This document shows, piece after piece, positions 19,906-28,242 of a DNA stretch of 64,000 bases (within the stretch, counting starts at the first letter, position 1; every line of letters starts with the position of its first letter). A program made the position numbers and the translations under genes. The notes under the pieces are model-generated. The model was not told where the DNA came from, made no database searches, and saw only the letters and a program-made list of their open reading frames with translations. Source of the DNA: an uncultured Lactobacillus sp. (GTDB lineage Bacteria; Bacillota; Bacilli; Lactobacillales; Lactobacillaceae); contig CALNAK010000022.1 of the NCBI GenBank assembly GCA_937874185.1, positions 124,001 to 188,000 on the forward strand, written 5' to 3'.

Positions 19906-19909
19906 GATT

Positions 19910-20034
19910 AGAGAGCGGAACAGGCCGGGGAATTTCCGAGGATTAGCAAAATTTCACGAATTATGTGCGTACTTTGCACATGATTTGGGAAATTAGGCTA
20001 ACCGGAAGAAATTGGCCTGTGTAGCTCGTTTCAA
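19910..20034 (+). repeat. structured intergenic repeat, family B copy 3
   Basis: Tandem to copy 2 with a 4-nt gap. The outer stem is AACAGGCC/GGCCTGT and the inner hairpin ATGTGCGTACTTTGCACAT. Both differ from copy 2 at paired positions, while the single-stranded patches are nearly identical. Confidence 0.87.
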
Positions 20035-20056
20035 AATAAGAAACACCAACACAATA

Positions 20057-20089
20057 AAACCGCCAATTCAAATGAATTGACGGTTTTTA
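20057..20089 (+). terminator. intrinsic terminator of the gnd transcript
   Basis: AAACCGCCAATTCA and TGAATTGACGGTTT, followed by TTTT. It lies after both family B repeats, so they would be transcribed as the gnd 3' UTR. Confidence 0.82.
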
Positions 20090-20129
20090 TAGTTAGTCAG
20101 ATAATTTTTTTGGAAGGAAATGATGTGTT

Positions 20130-20549
20130 TTGAAAAAAAGAGGCGAAGTTTTTGGACTTTTGTTTATTGGTGCCTTTATCGGAAGTGATTTGCGGTATTT
20201 AGAAAGTCTTATTTTTAAAACTAGTAATGGATTTCCGCTAGGAACTCTAATAGCTAACTTGAGTGGAGCATTGATATTGCCATTTTTGATTCATTATTTA
20301 CAAGATAAATTTCATCTCTCACCAAAAGTTATTTTGACTTTGAGTACTGGTTTATTGGGAGCATATACAACATTTTCAACATTTACCGCCGATACATATC
20401 GGTTGTATAGCGCTGGTCAATGGTTATCATTGTTAATATATTTAACAGCAACAATTGTTGGTGGATTTCTATTAGCACTTTTAGGTAACTACTGGGCCGC
20501 TTCACAGGCGTTCAGTGACTATATTAAGAAGCGAGGTAAAGAAGTATGA
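20130..20549 (+). CDS. crcB1: fluoride channel subunit CrcB/Fluc, first
   Basis: A 139-residue protein with four membrane helices. GTLIANLSGALILPFL carries the conserved Asn of the Fluc pore, and STGLLGAYTTFSTFTADT is the family signature TFSTF. Fluc channels export F- as antiparallel dimers; Gram-positive bacteria often use two genes forming a heterodimer, as here. It starts with TTG 20130 behind GGAAGGAAATGATG. No crcB fluoride riboswitch is visible between the terminator at 20089 and the start. Confidence 0.9.
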   Translation: MKKRGEVFGLLFIGAFIGSDLRYLESLIFKTSNGFPLGTLIANLSGALILPFLIHYLQDKFHLSPKVILTLSTGLLGAYTTFSTFTADTYRLYSAGQWLSLLIYLTATIVGGFLLALLGNYWAASQAFSDYIKKRGKEV

Positions 20550-20887
20550 ACTTCTTATTAGTTGGCTTTGGAGCGACCATAGGGGCCTTTTTACGTAATG
20601 AATTGACGCAGATGCAATCAAAAATCAAATTTGATTTTCCAGTTGTAACGTTACTGATCAATATTTTTGGTGCATTGCTTTTAGGAATCTTCACTGCACA
20701 AATTCATAACGGTGCGATATTATTACTATTAGGAACTGGATTTTGTGGTGGATTCACCACATTTGGGACCTTCAATATGGAGTTAAGTCAGTTATGGTTC
20801 CAGCATCGTTTATGGAGCTGTTTCATTTATTTCATCTTAACTTACATTTTTGGTATATTAGGTTTTGTAATCGGGATTCACATTTAG
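20546..20887 (+). CDS. crcB2: fluoride channel subunit CrcB/Fluc, second
   Basis: A 113-residue partner subunit with VTLLINIFGALLLGIF and GTGFCGGFTTFGTFNMEL, the Asn and TTFGTF signatures. Its ATG overlaps the stop codon of the first subunit (ATGA), so the two are translationally coupled, fitting an obligate heterodimer. Confidence 0.9.
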   Translation: MNFLLVGFGATIGAFLRNELTQMQSKIKFDFPVVTLLINIFGALLLGIFTAQIHNGAILLLLGTGFCGGFTTFGTFNMELSQLWFQHRLWSCFIYFILTYIFGILGFVIGIHI

Positions 20888-20898
20888 GAGAAATTAAA

Positions 20899-21321
20899 AT
20901 GCAAATGAAAGAATCAGTATGGAATGAAAGTTTTCGACCAGGAATATTTTCTTCAACAAAATTATATTTTCAAGATTTATTCGTTGGTGCTAAAAGAATG
21001 AGCCGTAAGGATTTCTGGTGGGGCTACTTAGGAATGTCGATTGTTGCCCTAGTAATTTCCGGATTATTGGCTTTAGCTATTACTAGAATGCCTATGGGTG
21101 ATTATTATTGGAGCTCAATTATTGGTGTTGCTCTAGCAATGACAGTCGGCTATTATTACATCTCAATATTTACAGCATCTATCAGACGATTGCATGATCG
21201 AAATATGCATGGTTGGTGGGTTCTACTTTACTTTGTGCCAATCATTGGTCAAGTTGCCTTACTTGTATTGTTGTGTTTGCCACAGCATGATTTTGGAAAT
21301 AATTGGCCTAAGGAAGTTTAG
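20899..21321 (+). CDS. DUF805 membrane protein
   Basis: A 140-residue protein with three to four helices: RMSRKDFWWGYLGMSIVALV, then FTASIRRLHDRNMHGWWVLL and the end LLVLLCLPQHDFGNNWP, all hallmarks of DUF805. ATG 20899 has TTAGGAGAAATT ahead of it and lies 11 nt after crcB2, so it is probably in the same operon. Its function is unknown. An open frame reaching back to 20743 overlaps crcB2 and is not used. Confidence 0.85.
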   Translation: MQMKESVWNESFRPGIFSSTKLYFQDLFVGAKRMSRKDFWWGYLGMSIVALVISGLLALAITRMPMGDYYWSSIIGVALAMTVGYYYISIFTASIRRLHDRNMHGWWVLLYFVPIIGQVALLVLLCLPQHDFGNNWPKEV

Positions 21322-21330
21322 ACTTTGGTA

Positions 21331-21358
21331 AACTAGAACAGAAATGTTCTAGTTTTTT
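21331..21358 (+). terminator. intrinsic terminator
   Basis: AACTAGAACA and TGTTCTAGTT around GAAA, then a T-run. Confidence 0.8.
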
Positions 21359-21375
21359 TATTGGAGGTCAATTCT

Positions 21376-21942
21376 ATGTGTGGACGTTATATGTTTCAAC
21401 CAGATAAGAATCCAGAAATTAAACGAATCTATCAATTAGCAGTCGATAATGGTTATAATCCTAAAATTGGCGAAGTCTTTCCAACTGATGAGACGGCTTT
21501 GATTGTTGCTGGAGAACGCCAAGTTAAAGTAGTCGGCATGAAGTGGGGCTTTCCAGGCTTTAAAGCAGGACAGTCAATTATTAATGCACGTTCGGAAACA
21601 GTCCGTCAAAAGTCGATGTTTGCTCAACCGTTTAGAAATAATCGCTGTGTTTATCCGACAACTGGATTTTTTGAATGGAGTAAGTCTAAGCAAAAATATA
21701 AATTTAATTTTAGCAATGATCCAGAAACATTATTTATTGCCGGTTGTTATAATTATTTTGAAGATGTTCCACAAAGTATCTTGTTTACGACCGAGCCAAA
21801 TGAGTCCATGATTGAGATTCATGACCGAATGCCACTAATTTTGGCAAAGAATCAAATTAATTCGTGGATCTATAACGATGAATTTGCTAACGAATTCTTA
21901 AGTAATGCGATGCCACAGCTTGTATCGCAAGAAGAAAAATAA
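21376..21942 (+). CDS. SRAP domain protein (YedK/HMCES-like)
   Basis: A 188-residue SOS-response-associated peptidase-like protein. It must start MCGRYMF because Cys2, exposed after Met removal, crosslinks abasic sites in single-stranded DNA; ATG 21376 follows TTGGAGG, and the in-frame codon at 21361 is too early. Other active-site residues are the Asn of INARSET, the Glu of TGFFEWSK and the His of IEIHDRMPLIL. It protects replication forks at abasic sites by forming a DNA-protein crosslink. Confidence 0.9.
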   Translation: MCGRYMFQPDKNPEIKRIYQLAVDNGYNPKIGEVFPTDETALIVAGERQVKVVGMKWGFPGFKAGQSIINARSETVRQKSMFAQPFRNNRCVYPTTGFFEWSKSKQKYKFNFSNDPETLFIAGCYNYFEDVPQSILFTTEPNESMIEIHDRMPLILAKNQINSWIYNDEFANEFLSNAMPQLVSQEEK

Positions 21943-21952
21943 GGGTGTATGA

Positions 21953-22783
21953 ATGAATAATAAAATTCAAAAATTCAGTAACAGTAATAAGTTTTTCAAG
22001 TGTCCCATTTGTGGAAATAAACTTTCTTTAGATGGCAATAGTTTGATGTGTGAAGAGAATCATTGTTTTGATATTTCTAAAAAAGGTTTCGTTGATTTTG
22101 TCTTAAATAATAAACAACAAAAGAATTATGACCTAGCTTCATTTGAAAACCGTCATACAATTTTGGAACGTGGAATGTATGATCATATTGCTGATAAATT
22201 GGCGAAATTGACTACAGATTTATCCATTCAAAATATTTTAGATGTTGGTTGTGGTGAAGGTTATTATTCAAAGAAAATTAGTGAATTAGGAGATAAGAAT
22301 ATCTTTGCCTTTGATATTTCGAAGGACTCAATTCAATTAGCCGCAAAGGGTCCTAATATGCCGATAGAATGGTTTGTTGGTGACTTGGCACGATTACCCA
22401 TTCAAGATAAAACAATTGATGGCATCATCGATATTTTCTCACCAGCTAATTACAATGAGTTCAATCGTATTTTAAGCAAAAATGGTTACGTGATAAAAGT
22501 TATTCCCAATGAATATCATGTTCAGGAGTTGCGTGAAGTTGCTAAAGATCAATTGAAACAGGAAAAATATTCAAATAAAAATGTTTTGGATTATTTTGAA
22601 GAACATTATCAATTGGTTCAGGAAATCGATGCTACAAAAACCTACTCAGTTGATGCAGAAGAAAGAAATGCTTTTATCAATATGACGCCGTTATTGTTTA
22701 ATGTTGATAAGTCATTGATTGATTGGGATAAGGTTACTGAAATCACTGTCGGATCAACTATTTTGGTCGGTAAAGTTAAATAG
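21953..22783 (+). CDS. rlmA: 23S rRNA (guanine-N1)-methyltransferase RlmA
   Basis: A 276-residue enzyme. The N-terminal zinc finger has Cys17, Cys20, Cys33 and His37, the spacing of RlmA. The SAM motif ILDVGCGEGYYSKK and a class I fold follow, with INMTPLLFNVD and the end TVGSTILVGKVK typical of the family. Gram-positive members (RlmA-II, TlrB) methylate G748 and can affect macrolide binding; Gram-negative members use G745. It begins 10 nt after the SRAP gene, so both are probably cotranscribed. Confidence 0.9.
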   Translation: MNNKIQKFSNSNKFFKCPICGNKLSLDGNSLMCEENHCFDISKKGFVDFVLNNKQQKNYDLASFENRHTILERGMYDHIADKLAKLTTDLSIQNILDVGCGEGYYSKKISELGDKNIFAFDISKDSIQLAAKGPNMPIEWFVGDLARLPIQDKTIDGIIDIFSPANYNEFNRILSKNGYVIKVIPNEYHVQELREVAKDQLKQEKYSNKNVLDYFEEHYQLVQEIDATKTYSVDAEERNAFINMTPLLFNVDKSLIDWDKVTEITVGSTILVGKVK

Positions 22784-22914
22784 TTTTTTAATCAAAGGTT
22801 GAGAGTGAAAAAAATCATCCGGGTATGATTTTATTAGCTGAATTGCATGGTAATGTGAGAAGTAACCATAATTTATATGTTTCAAATGTTAATTTTTAAA
22901 TGCTATATTCAAAA

Positions 22915-22954
22915 AGATCGCACAATTCAAAGATGAATTGGCGACCTTTTTATT
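22915..22954 (+). terminator. intrinsic terminator
   Basis: GATCGC and CAATTCA pair with TGAATTG and GCGACC (one mismatch, one bulge), followed by TTTTT. Nothing else is evident between 22784 and here. Confidence 0.75.
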
Positions 22955-22989
22955 ATGGGAAGATATATATTATTAGAGGTATAAGGAAA

Positions 22990-24792
22990 TTATGATTTAC
23001 TATGTGGTGCCTTTGGGTGCAAAACTGATTCTTTCAATGGAATAGTTTTGTCACGCCCTAAGTACATTGTGTAGTATGGTGGCACATTATTTACATAGTG
23101 TAGTAGTTGTTTTGTAACTTCAGGAATAACCTCTGGAGTTAGTTGTGGTAACATGTCAGGCGTGATTTCACCCTTGATGCCATTGAATCTCTTAACACGT
23201 TCTAGGAGATAACGGATGTCGTATCTTGAAGGATTGACTTCGAGAACATCTTTTTCAACGTTTAGTAATTCGTAAACACCTTCAAGAGCTGTTCTGACTG
23301 AAGTTTCAACGGTGAAGACAACATCATCATCAACTTCAACGAATTGGCCTAATAGGGCTAAGTTAGTGCATCCATCAGGAACAACCTTTGGACGGTCTCC
23401 AAGTTTACGTGGCATGAATTGACTTGTGGCATAAGGCATCATGGCTGTTGACATGTAAGTGTGTTTCAAAACTTCATCTTTAATGTCAAGCATACCTAAG
23501 TGGTATAGCAATTCGGTCATGATCTCGTCACCGGTACAATCCCACATGCGTTTCTTGATGTAGTTACCGACGTTTTCACCATAAAGTCCATAGCCCCAGC
23601 CAACTTCTTCATCATCAGCTTGGTAAGGGAAGAATGGTTTGTGGTGAATTTCAAATGACATATCCCAATTGGAATCCTTAAATGTCATCAAGCCACCAGT
23701 TCCGGCTCTACTACCAGATAACTCTTCAATTCGTTTGAAGAATTCAGGGTAATCTTTAACAGTTGGGAAGAATGAGATCCATTTAGTTTGGTCGATTTGT
23801 CCCAAGAATTTCTCAGGGTGTCCAAATTTGTCATCCTTTTTAGCAAGATTTTGCCAGATAGTGAAGGTACCCATGTCATTAGTATCTCTATTGGTCTTTG
23901 CGACAGTATTGTTGTCACCGAAACTACTATTTTCACTAATTGAACCTGTTGTAACGAAGACCAGGTCACGATTGGCAACTGGGATAGTAATATCTTCACC
24001 GTTTTGATGTGCCAAAATGGCATTAACAGTGTCGATCTTTTCGTCGAAGGATAAATCGTAAACTGAGAAGTTATTAACAAAGTTAACACCTTGATCAATT
24101 AGCCATCTTTCGATAGGAAGAATAATAGCGTCATATTCGTTATATTTAGTGTGAATAAAACCTTCTAGGTATTCGTGACGATTAATGAAAGTGAATCTTT
24201 GCCAGTAACGGCGACATTCAATAGCACTGTGATAATTCTTGAAGGCTAATTGACTGTGGAAACATGTCCAGAAGTTAGTTCTGAAAAAGTCTTTGTCAAA
24301 AAATTCATCAATTCGTTTGTCAGCTAATTCTTCTTCAGTTGATGAAACGATTTGTGCCATAGCGGTAACGTAACGTTGTGGCATCTTGTAATTGTGGTAT
24401 TGACCGTCAATTTCACCTTGGTTAACAATTACACGAGCTTCAGTGTGCATTGGTTCATCACGGTTAAAGTCAACAACGTCATCTAGGACAGTTCTGCCTT
24501 CGTTTTCAAGTGATGGAATCTTACTTGATAGATACCAAAGACATTCCATGTATGGTTCTAGTTCACGTTCGGCACGGCACAAGTAACCCTCATTACCCTT
24601 AGTACCATCCATTGATCCACCCATAACAGGCTTCTTTTCGTAAATAGTAATATTTCTGGCAGGCATCTTGGCATCATCAATTAAGAAAGCAGCAGTAGCT
24701 AATCCGGCAATTCCTCCACCAACGATATCAGCTTTACGAGCGTCAACCCCAACTGGTTTGTGAGGATGATACATAGTTTTATAAATGTTCAT
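22990..24792 (-). CDS. ohyA: oleate hydratase (myosin-cross-reactive antigen family)
   Basis: A 600-residue FAD-dependent fatty acid hydratase adding water to the cis-9 double bond of oleate or linoleate. It has the FAD motif IVGGGIAGLATAAFL (residues 23-37), EKKPVMGGSMDG, and NEGYLCRAERELEPYMECLW with the conserved active-site Glu region. The full family length is kept. Bacteria use it to detoxify unsaturated fatty acids. A perfect cre box lies 62-76 nt upstream, and a TetR gene precedes it on the same strand, so both carbon catabolite and ligand control are plausible. Confidence 0.93.
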   Translation of the reverse strand: MNIYKTMYHPHKPVGVDARKADIVGGGIAGLATAAFLIDDAKMPARNITIYEKKPVMGGSMDGTKGNEGYLCRAERELEPYMECLWYLSSKIPSLENEGRTVLDDVVDFNRDEPMHTEARVIVNQGEIDGQYHNYKMPQRYVTAMAQIVSSTEEELADKRIDEFFDKDFFRTNFWTCFHSQLAFKNYHSAIECRRYWQRFTFINRHEYLEGFIHTKYNEYDAIILPIERWLIDQGVNFVNNFSVYDLSFDEKIDTVNAILAHQNGEDITIPVANRDLVFVTTGSISENSSFGDNNTVAKTNRDTNDMGTFTIWQNLAKKDDKFGHPEKFLGQIDQTKWISFFPTVKDYPEFFKRIEELSGSRAGTGGLMTFKDSNWDMSFEIHHKPFFPYQADDEEVGWGYGLYGENVGNYIKKRMWDCTGDEIMTELLYHLGMLDIKDEVLKHTYMSTAMMPYATSQFMPRKLGDRPKVVPDGCTNLALLGQFVEVDDDVVFTVETSVRTALEGVYELLNVEKDVLEVNPSRYDIRYLLERVKRFNGIKGEITPDMLPQLTPEVIPEVTKQLLHYVNNVPPYYTMYLGRDKTIPLKESVLHPKAPHSKS

Positions 24793-24853
24793 TTTAATTT
24801 ACCCTCTTTCAATATTCGGAAACAAACTTCGTCCTTGCAACTTACGATAGGGT

Positions 24854-24868
24854 AGTGAACGCTTTCAA
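24854..24868 (-). promoter_or_regulatory. cre box upstream of ohyA
   Basis: On the minus strand TTGAAAGCGTTCACT fits WTGNAANCGNWNNCW at all 15 positions. A TTGTCA lies just upstream and may be the -35, which would put the box in the promoter spacer and predict CcpA repression. Confidence 0.65.
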
Positions 24869-24884
24869 ACAATTGACAAAAAAA

Positions 24885-24914
24885 TAGAAGTGTAAAATTT
24901 ATTTACACTTCTAA
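24885..24914 (-). terminator. terminator of the TetR gene
   Basis: TAGAAGTGTAAA and TTTACACTTCTA around a short loop, with T-rich sequence on the minus strand side. Confidence 0.7.
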
Positions 24915-24926
24915 AAATATGTAAAG

Positions 24927-25481
24927 CTATTTAGCGTACTTTTTAAGAGCTTTCTTGAAGTCTCCTTGAACCAAGACACCAGTTTGGTCGACTATCTCTT
25001 GTGGATCATCCTTCATTCCATCTTTGACCCATTCAAAGATGAGTGCAATAAAGGCGAGACTATAAAAGTGAGCAATGAAATCTTTATGCTTTTGGTCAAC
25101 AGCCATACCAGTAGCTTGATTTTCTACGACAACAATAATGTAACTATAAATGATTTCATAGATATGTTTTTCCATCAAATCACGATAGGCAGAACGATAA
25201 GTGTTATCAATGATAACCTTGTTGGCCTTAATGATAAGCATCAGATCGTAGAATCCCTTTTGCCAGTTATCATAATCAGCCACATTATTGAGGGCACGTT
25301 CAGTTGCCTGGCGAGCGGTCCACTCGACTAATTCGTAAATGTCAGAAAAATGATTATAGAAAGTTTGGCGAGTTAAATTACATTCGTTGACGATATCTTT
25401 AACTGTAACTTTATCGATTGGTTTCTTTTGGAGTACGAGTTCTAAGGCTTCTACCAAAACATCTTCAGTACTATTTTGCAT
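24927..25481 (-). CDS. TetR-family regulator
   Basis: A 184-residue regulator. The N-terminal helix-turn-helix reads VTVKDIVNECNLTRQTFYNHFSDIYELVEW (about residues 23-52), and the rest is an alpha-helical ligand domain like the DhaS/TetR_C_8 type. It is encoded just upstream of the oleate hydratase gene on the same strand with its own terminator. By analogy with fatty-acid-responsive TetR proteins beside hydratases it may sense a fatty acid (inference). Confidence 0.85.
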   Translation of the reverse strand: MQNSTEDVLVEALELVLQKKPIDKVTVKDIVNECNLTRQTFYNHFSDIYELVEWTARQATERALNNVADYDNWQKGFYDLMLIIKANKVIIDNTYRSAYRDLMEKHIYEIIYSYIIVVVENQATGMAVDQKHKDFIAHFYSLAFIALIFEWVKDGMKDDPQEIVDQTGVLVQGDFKKALKKYAK

Positions 25482-25565
25482 AAGAATTTTCCCTTCAAGA
25501 CTATGTACTCAATTATATAATTATTTTCAAAAAAAACTATTTTTTTTATGAAAACAGATATCCTC

Positions 25566-28055
25566 TTACGCCTGTGGTGTATCGGTAAGTGTCCAAGTTA
25601 TTTTACCAGTATAAGTTCCCTGTTCGTTACTACCATTGTCGTTGAGTAAGATACCGGTATTATCAAGCCACTTGTAGGTTGTCGGAATATCTGTATCAGA
25701 ATCGGATGAATCGGTCTGTTTAGCAATGAAAGTTAAATTATTTTGAAGACTAGTACCAACACTTGTCGAATCTTTTTTGTAAATTAAGTTTCCGTTAAAG
25801 ACGTCTTTATCACTATCTTCCAAATCTGTGGAAGAACCGTATAAATACCAAGGTGTATTAGAACTTTTGACGCTAAGTGAAAAGGTACCGATACGATTCA
25901 AAATTTTCTTTTCTGAAATAGCTTGGGTATCTTGGAACTTCAAATCGGTTGTTGAAAGTTGTAATAGGGTATTAGGAATAACGGTAACATCATACTCAGC
26001 CTTATTGGATGTGACGCCATTAGCATCCCTAGCTGTGATATAAACTTTTTTCACGGTATCGTCATCAGTAAAGATATTCCAAAAGTCGGTGTTGTTATCA
26101 ATAATTGTCCGAAGATCAATGTTGTTATCGGTGGCGTCGGCGGTTGTTGAATTAATATTGTTTGTGGCATCATAAGTTTTACCGTTGACGGTGATTTCAT
26201 AATAAATGGGGTCATCATCCGTAAAATTATTGCCGGTGTAATGCAGGCCAACAGGTAGAACTAATCCGGTTGTTCCTTTATAAGGGAGATTAATTTTGTT
26301 TGTCGTATCTAAAGCCAAAGTATAAGTCTGTTTAGGTTTAACTTTGAAAGTTGGGGTACTCAAGTTAGAAATGTTGTTGTCACCGGTAAAGGTTGCGGAA
26401 ACTGGATTAGATGTGACTGTGGTATCTGTTGTATTATCAGATTTACCATTGACAGCGACACTGACTGAAGTAATTTTATTACCATCTTGTGTACCAATTT
26501 GGTTAGCTGTGGAAAGTTTATGATTAATGATTTTACCAGTTGAATCGAGATCACTCGAAGTAAGATTTTCACTACTGATAATTTTTCCAGAGCTATCCTT
26601 ATAATTTATCGTACCTATCACATCATCATCTGGCATTAAGTCGAAGTAGTCTGGTAGATTGATTTTAGCAACAATATTGGACCAATTTTGTCGACCAGAT
26701 ACATAATCCAAATCGTAATTCAAAGTTAGTGAGTCGCCATTGGCAGTTGTCATTTGATTATCGTCTGAGTCAGCTGTGATGGTTTTCTTTGGAAGTGAAT
26801 TATCTGTAATTGAAGATGTGGCGTTCATATTCAACATGGCAGGGATAGATTCAAAGTCGACCAGTTTATCTTCAACGTTTGCGTTAGAAGTGTTTGAACC
26901 GGTGAAACCCCAAAGAATATGGCCGGTAGTTTTACCAAAAACTTTTTGATAATTAACAGTTGTTGAATCATCCACACGAATAAAGTTTGAACCTGACTTT
27001 TTGTAATTAGTCGTCATATCGTTAGGATTGATGTCGTTAAATGAGTAGGAAACAGTCGCAGTACCATTGGTGTGACCAGTCCAATTGAGTGTTACATGGT
27101 GCCATACAACGGTACGTTTTTGATTATCGTTATCGTCAACTAGGGCGGCCGCAGAAGTTAAATGAGTATGAATCAATGAGAAAGCAGAAGTGAAATTTGT
27201 TTTAGAGGAATTATCAGTGATATTAATATTGTGATATGAATCAGATAATCCAGGATAGGTAACTGCGATATGTCCATATTGACTAGAGCCACCTTGAACA
27301 GCATTATCTTTGTCAGGATAATCAGATGGCAAGAAGGATACATCACGATTATAAGTATCGAAATTGTTTAATGAATAATAATGATTGGCACCAAAATTAT
27401 CGGTAGAATTCTGAGTTGGAGAATCCTTAGTATTTGAGTTAAGTTGTGGATCAAATTCTAGGGCCATACTATTTTTGATGGAAGAATTAACGATATAATT
27501 TAGCCGGTCAAGTATGTTGGTTGAAAGATAAGTATAGCTTGTAGTAAGGAACATATCTTTCCCAACACCAACATCATAGCCATAAACACCTAGACCTTCA
27601 CCACCTGCACCGAGTGCATTGATACCATTATCATCATTTTGAAACACTAATGCCATACCATCTCCGTTAAGTGAAGGGTCAGCACCAGAGCCGTTACCAA
27701 AATATAACCAAGCTGATATTTTTTGAGTCGAGGTGGTGTCATCAAGGTCAATGTAATTTTTATTATCAGCGTTAGACCAAGTTGCGCCATACGTGCTGGG
27801 ACCACTAGCCAAGGAAATTACGCTTTGACTGTTGTTGTACAGTTTCGCAGAATTGGTAGAGAAAACGTTCTTTGAACCTTGAGGATTTGGAGTACCATGT
27901 TCAAAGTATTTCGAAACATCAACACCTGCTGGAGCTGTGGTAGGATCAGCTGCCAAAACTTGTTTGTTATTATATTTCAGAAAAATTAGGCAAATTAAAA
28001 TAGTCATAAATAAAAATGAAAGTAATTTCAGATGATGCTTTTTTCCATCTAACAT
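25566..28055 (-). CDS. WxL-type surface protein with L-type lectin-like domain
   Basis: An 829-residue exported protein. The signal peptide HHLKLLSFLFMTILICLIFL ends near VLAA. Residues of about 40-390 resemble a bacterial L-type (legume-like) lectin domain: SAWLYFGNGSGADPSLNGDG, MALVFQND, GEGLGVYGYDVG, VTLNWTGHTNGTATVSYSF. Ig-like units follow, then a C-terminal WxL-type region with TPWYLYG and the final TYTGKITWTLTDTP. WxL domains attach non-covalently to peptidoglycan. The start is ATG 28055 after AAGGGGG; an upstream in-frame ATG at 28100 has no such site. It stands alone, without the other csc-cluster genes that usually accompany WxL proteins. Confidence 0.82.
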   Translation of the reverse strand: MLDGKKHHLKLLSFLFMTILICLIFLKYNNKQVLAADPTTAPAGVDVSKYFEHGTPNPQGSKNVFSTNSAKLYNNSQSVISLASGPSTYGATWSNADNKNYIDLDDTTSTQKISAWLYFGNGSGADPSLNGDGMALVFQNDDNGINALGAGGEGLGVYGYDVGVGKDMFLTTSYTYLSTNILDRLNYIVNSSIKNSMALEFDPQLNSNTKDSPTQNSTDNFGANHYYSLNNFDTYNRDVSFLPSDYPDKDNAVQGGSSQYGHIAVTYPGLSDSYHNINITDNSSKTNFTSAFSLIHTHLTSAAALVDDNDNQKRTVVWHHVTLNWTGHTNGTATVSYSFNDINPNDMTTNYKKSGSNFIRVDDSTTVNYQKVFGKTTGHILWGFTGSNTSNANVEDKLVDFESIPAMLNMNATSSITDNSLPKKTITADSDDNQMTTANGDSLTLNYDLDYVSGRQNWSNIVAKINLPDYFDLMPDDDVIGTINYKDSSGKIISSENLTSSDLDSTGKIINHKLSTANQIGTQDGNKITSVSVAVNGKSDNTTDTTVTSNPVSATFTGDNNISNLSTPTFKVKPKQTYTLALDTTNKINLPYKGTTGLVLPVGLHYTGNNFTDDDPIYYEITVNGKTYDATNNINSTTADATDNNIDLRTIIDNNTDFWNIFTDDDTVKKVYITARDANGVTSNKAEYDVTVIPNTLLQLSTTDLKFQDTQAISEKKILNRIGTFSLSVKSSNTPWYLYGSSTDLEDSDKDVFNGNLIYKKDSTSVGTSLQNNLTFIAKQTDSSDSDTDIPTTYKWLDNTGILLNDNGSNEQGTYTGKITWTLTDTPQA

Positions 28056-28242
28056 AATAGAATGCCCCCTTAGGACGTTTACTAAATGTATATTTTTCAA
28101 TTATTATAAAATTTGTTTTTGACAAAAGTATGAATTTTGCCTAAATATATAAAATTTTAATTTAAAAAACAAATAAAATTGATACAGACAAAAACGAACG
28201 CATGTTTTACAATGTTATTTAGCAATAATTAAGGAGGACGTT

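Noticed and set aside
20090..20129. crcB fluoride riboswitch
   Set aside because: Only about 40 nt separate the terminator from the crcB1 start, with no conserved riboswitch motif.
22825..22899. 24-codon frame after rlmA
   Set aside because: No ribosome site and no recognisable peptide features.
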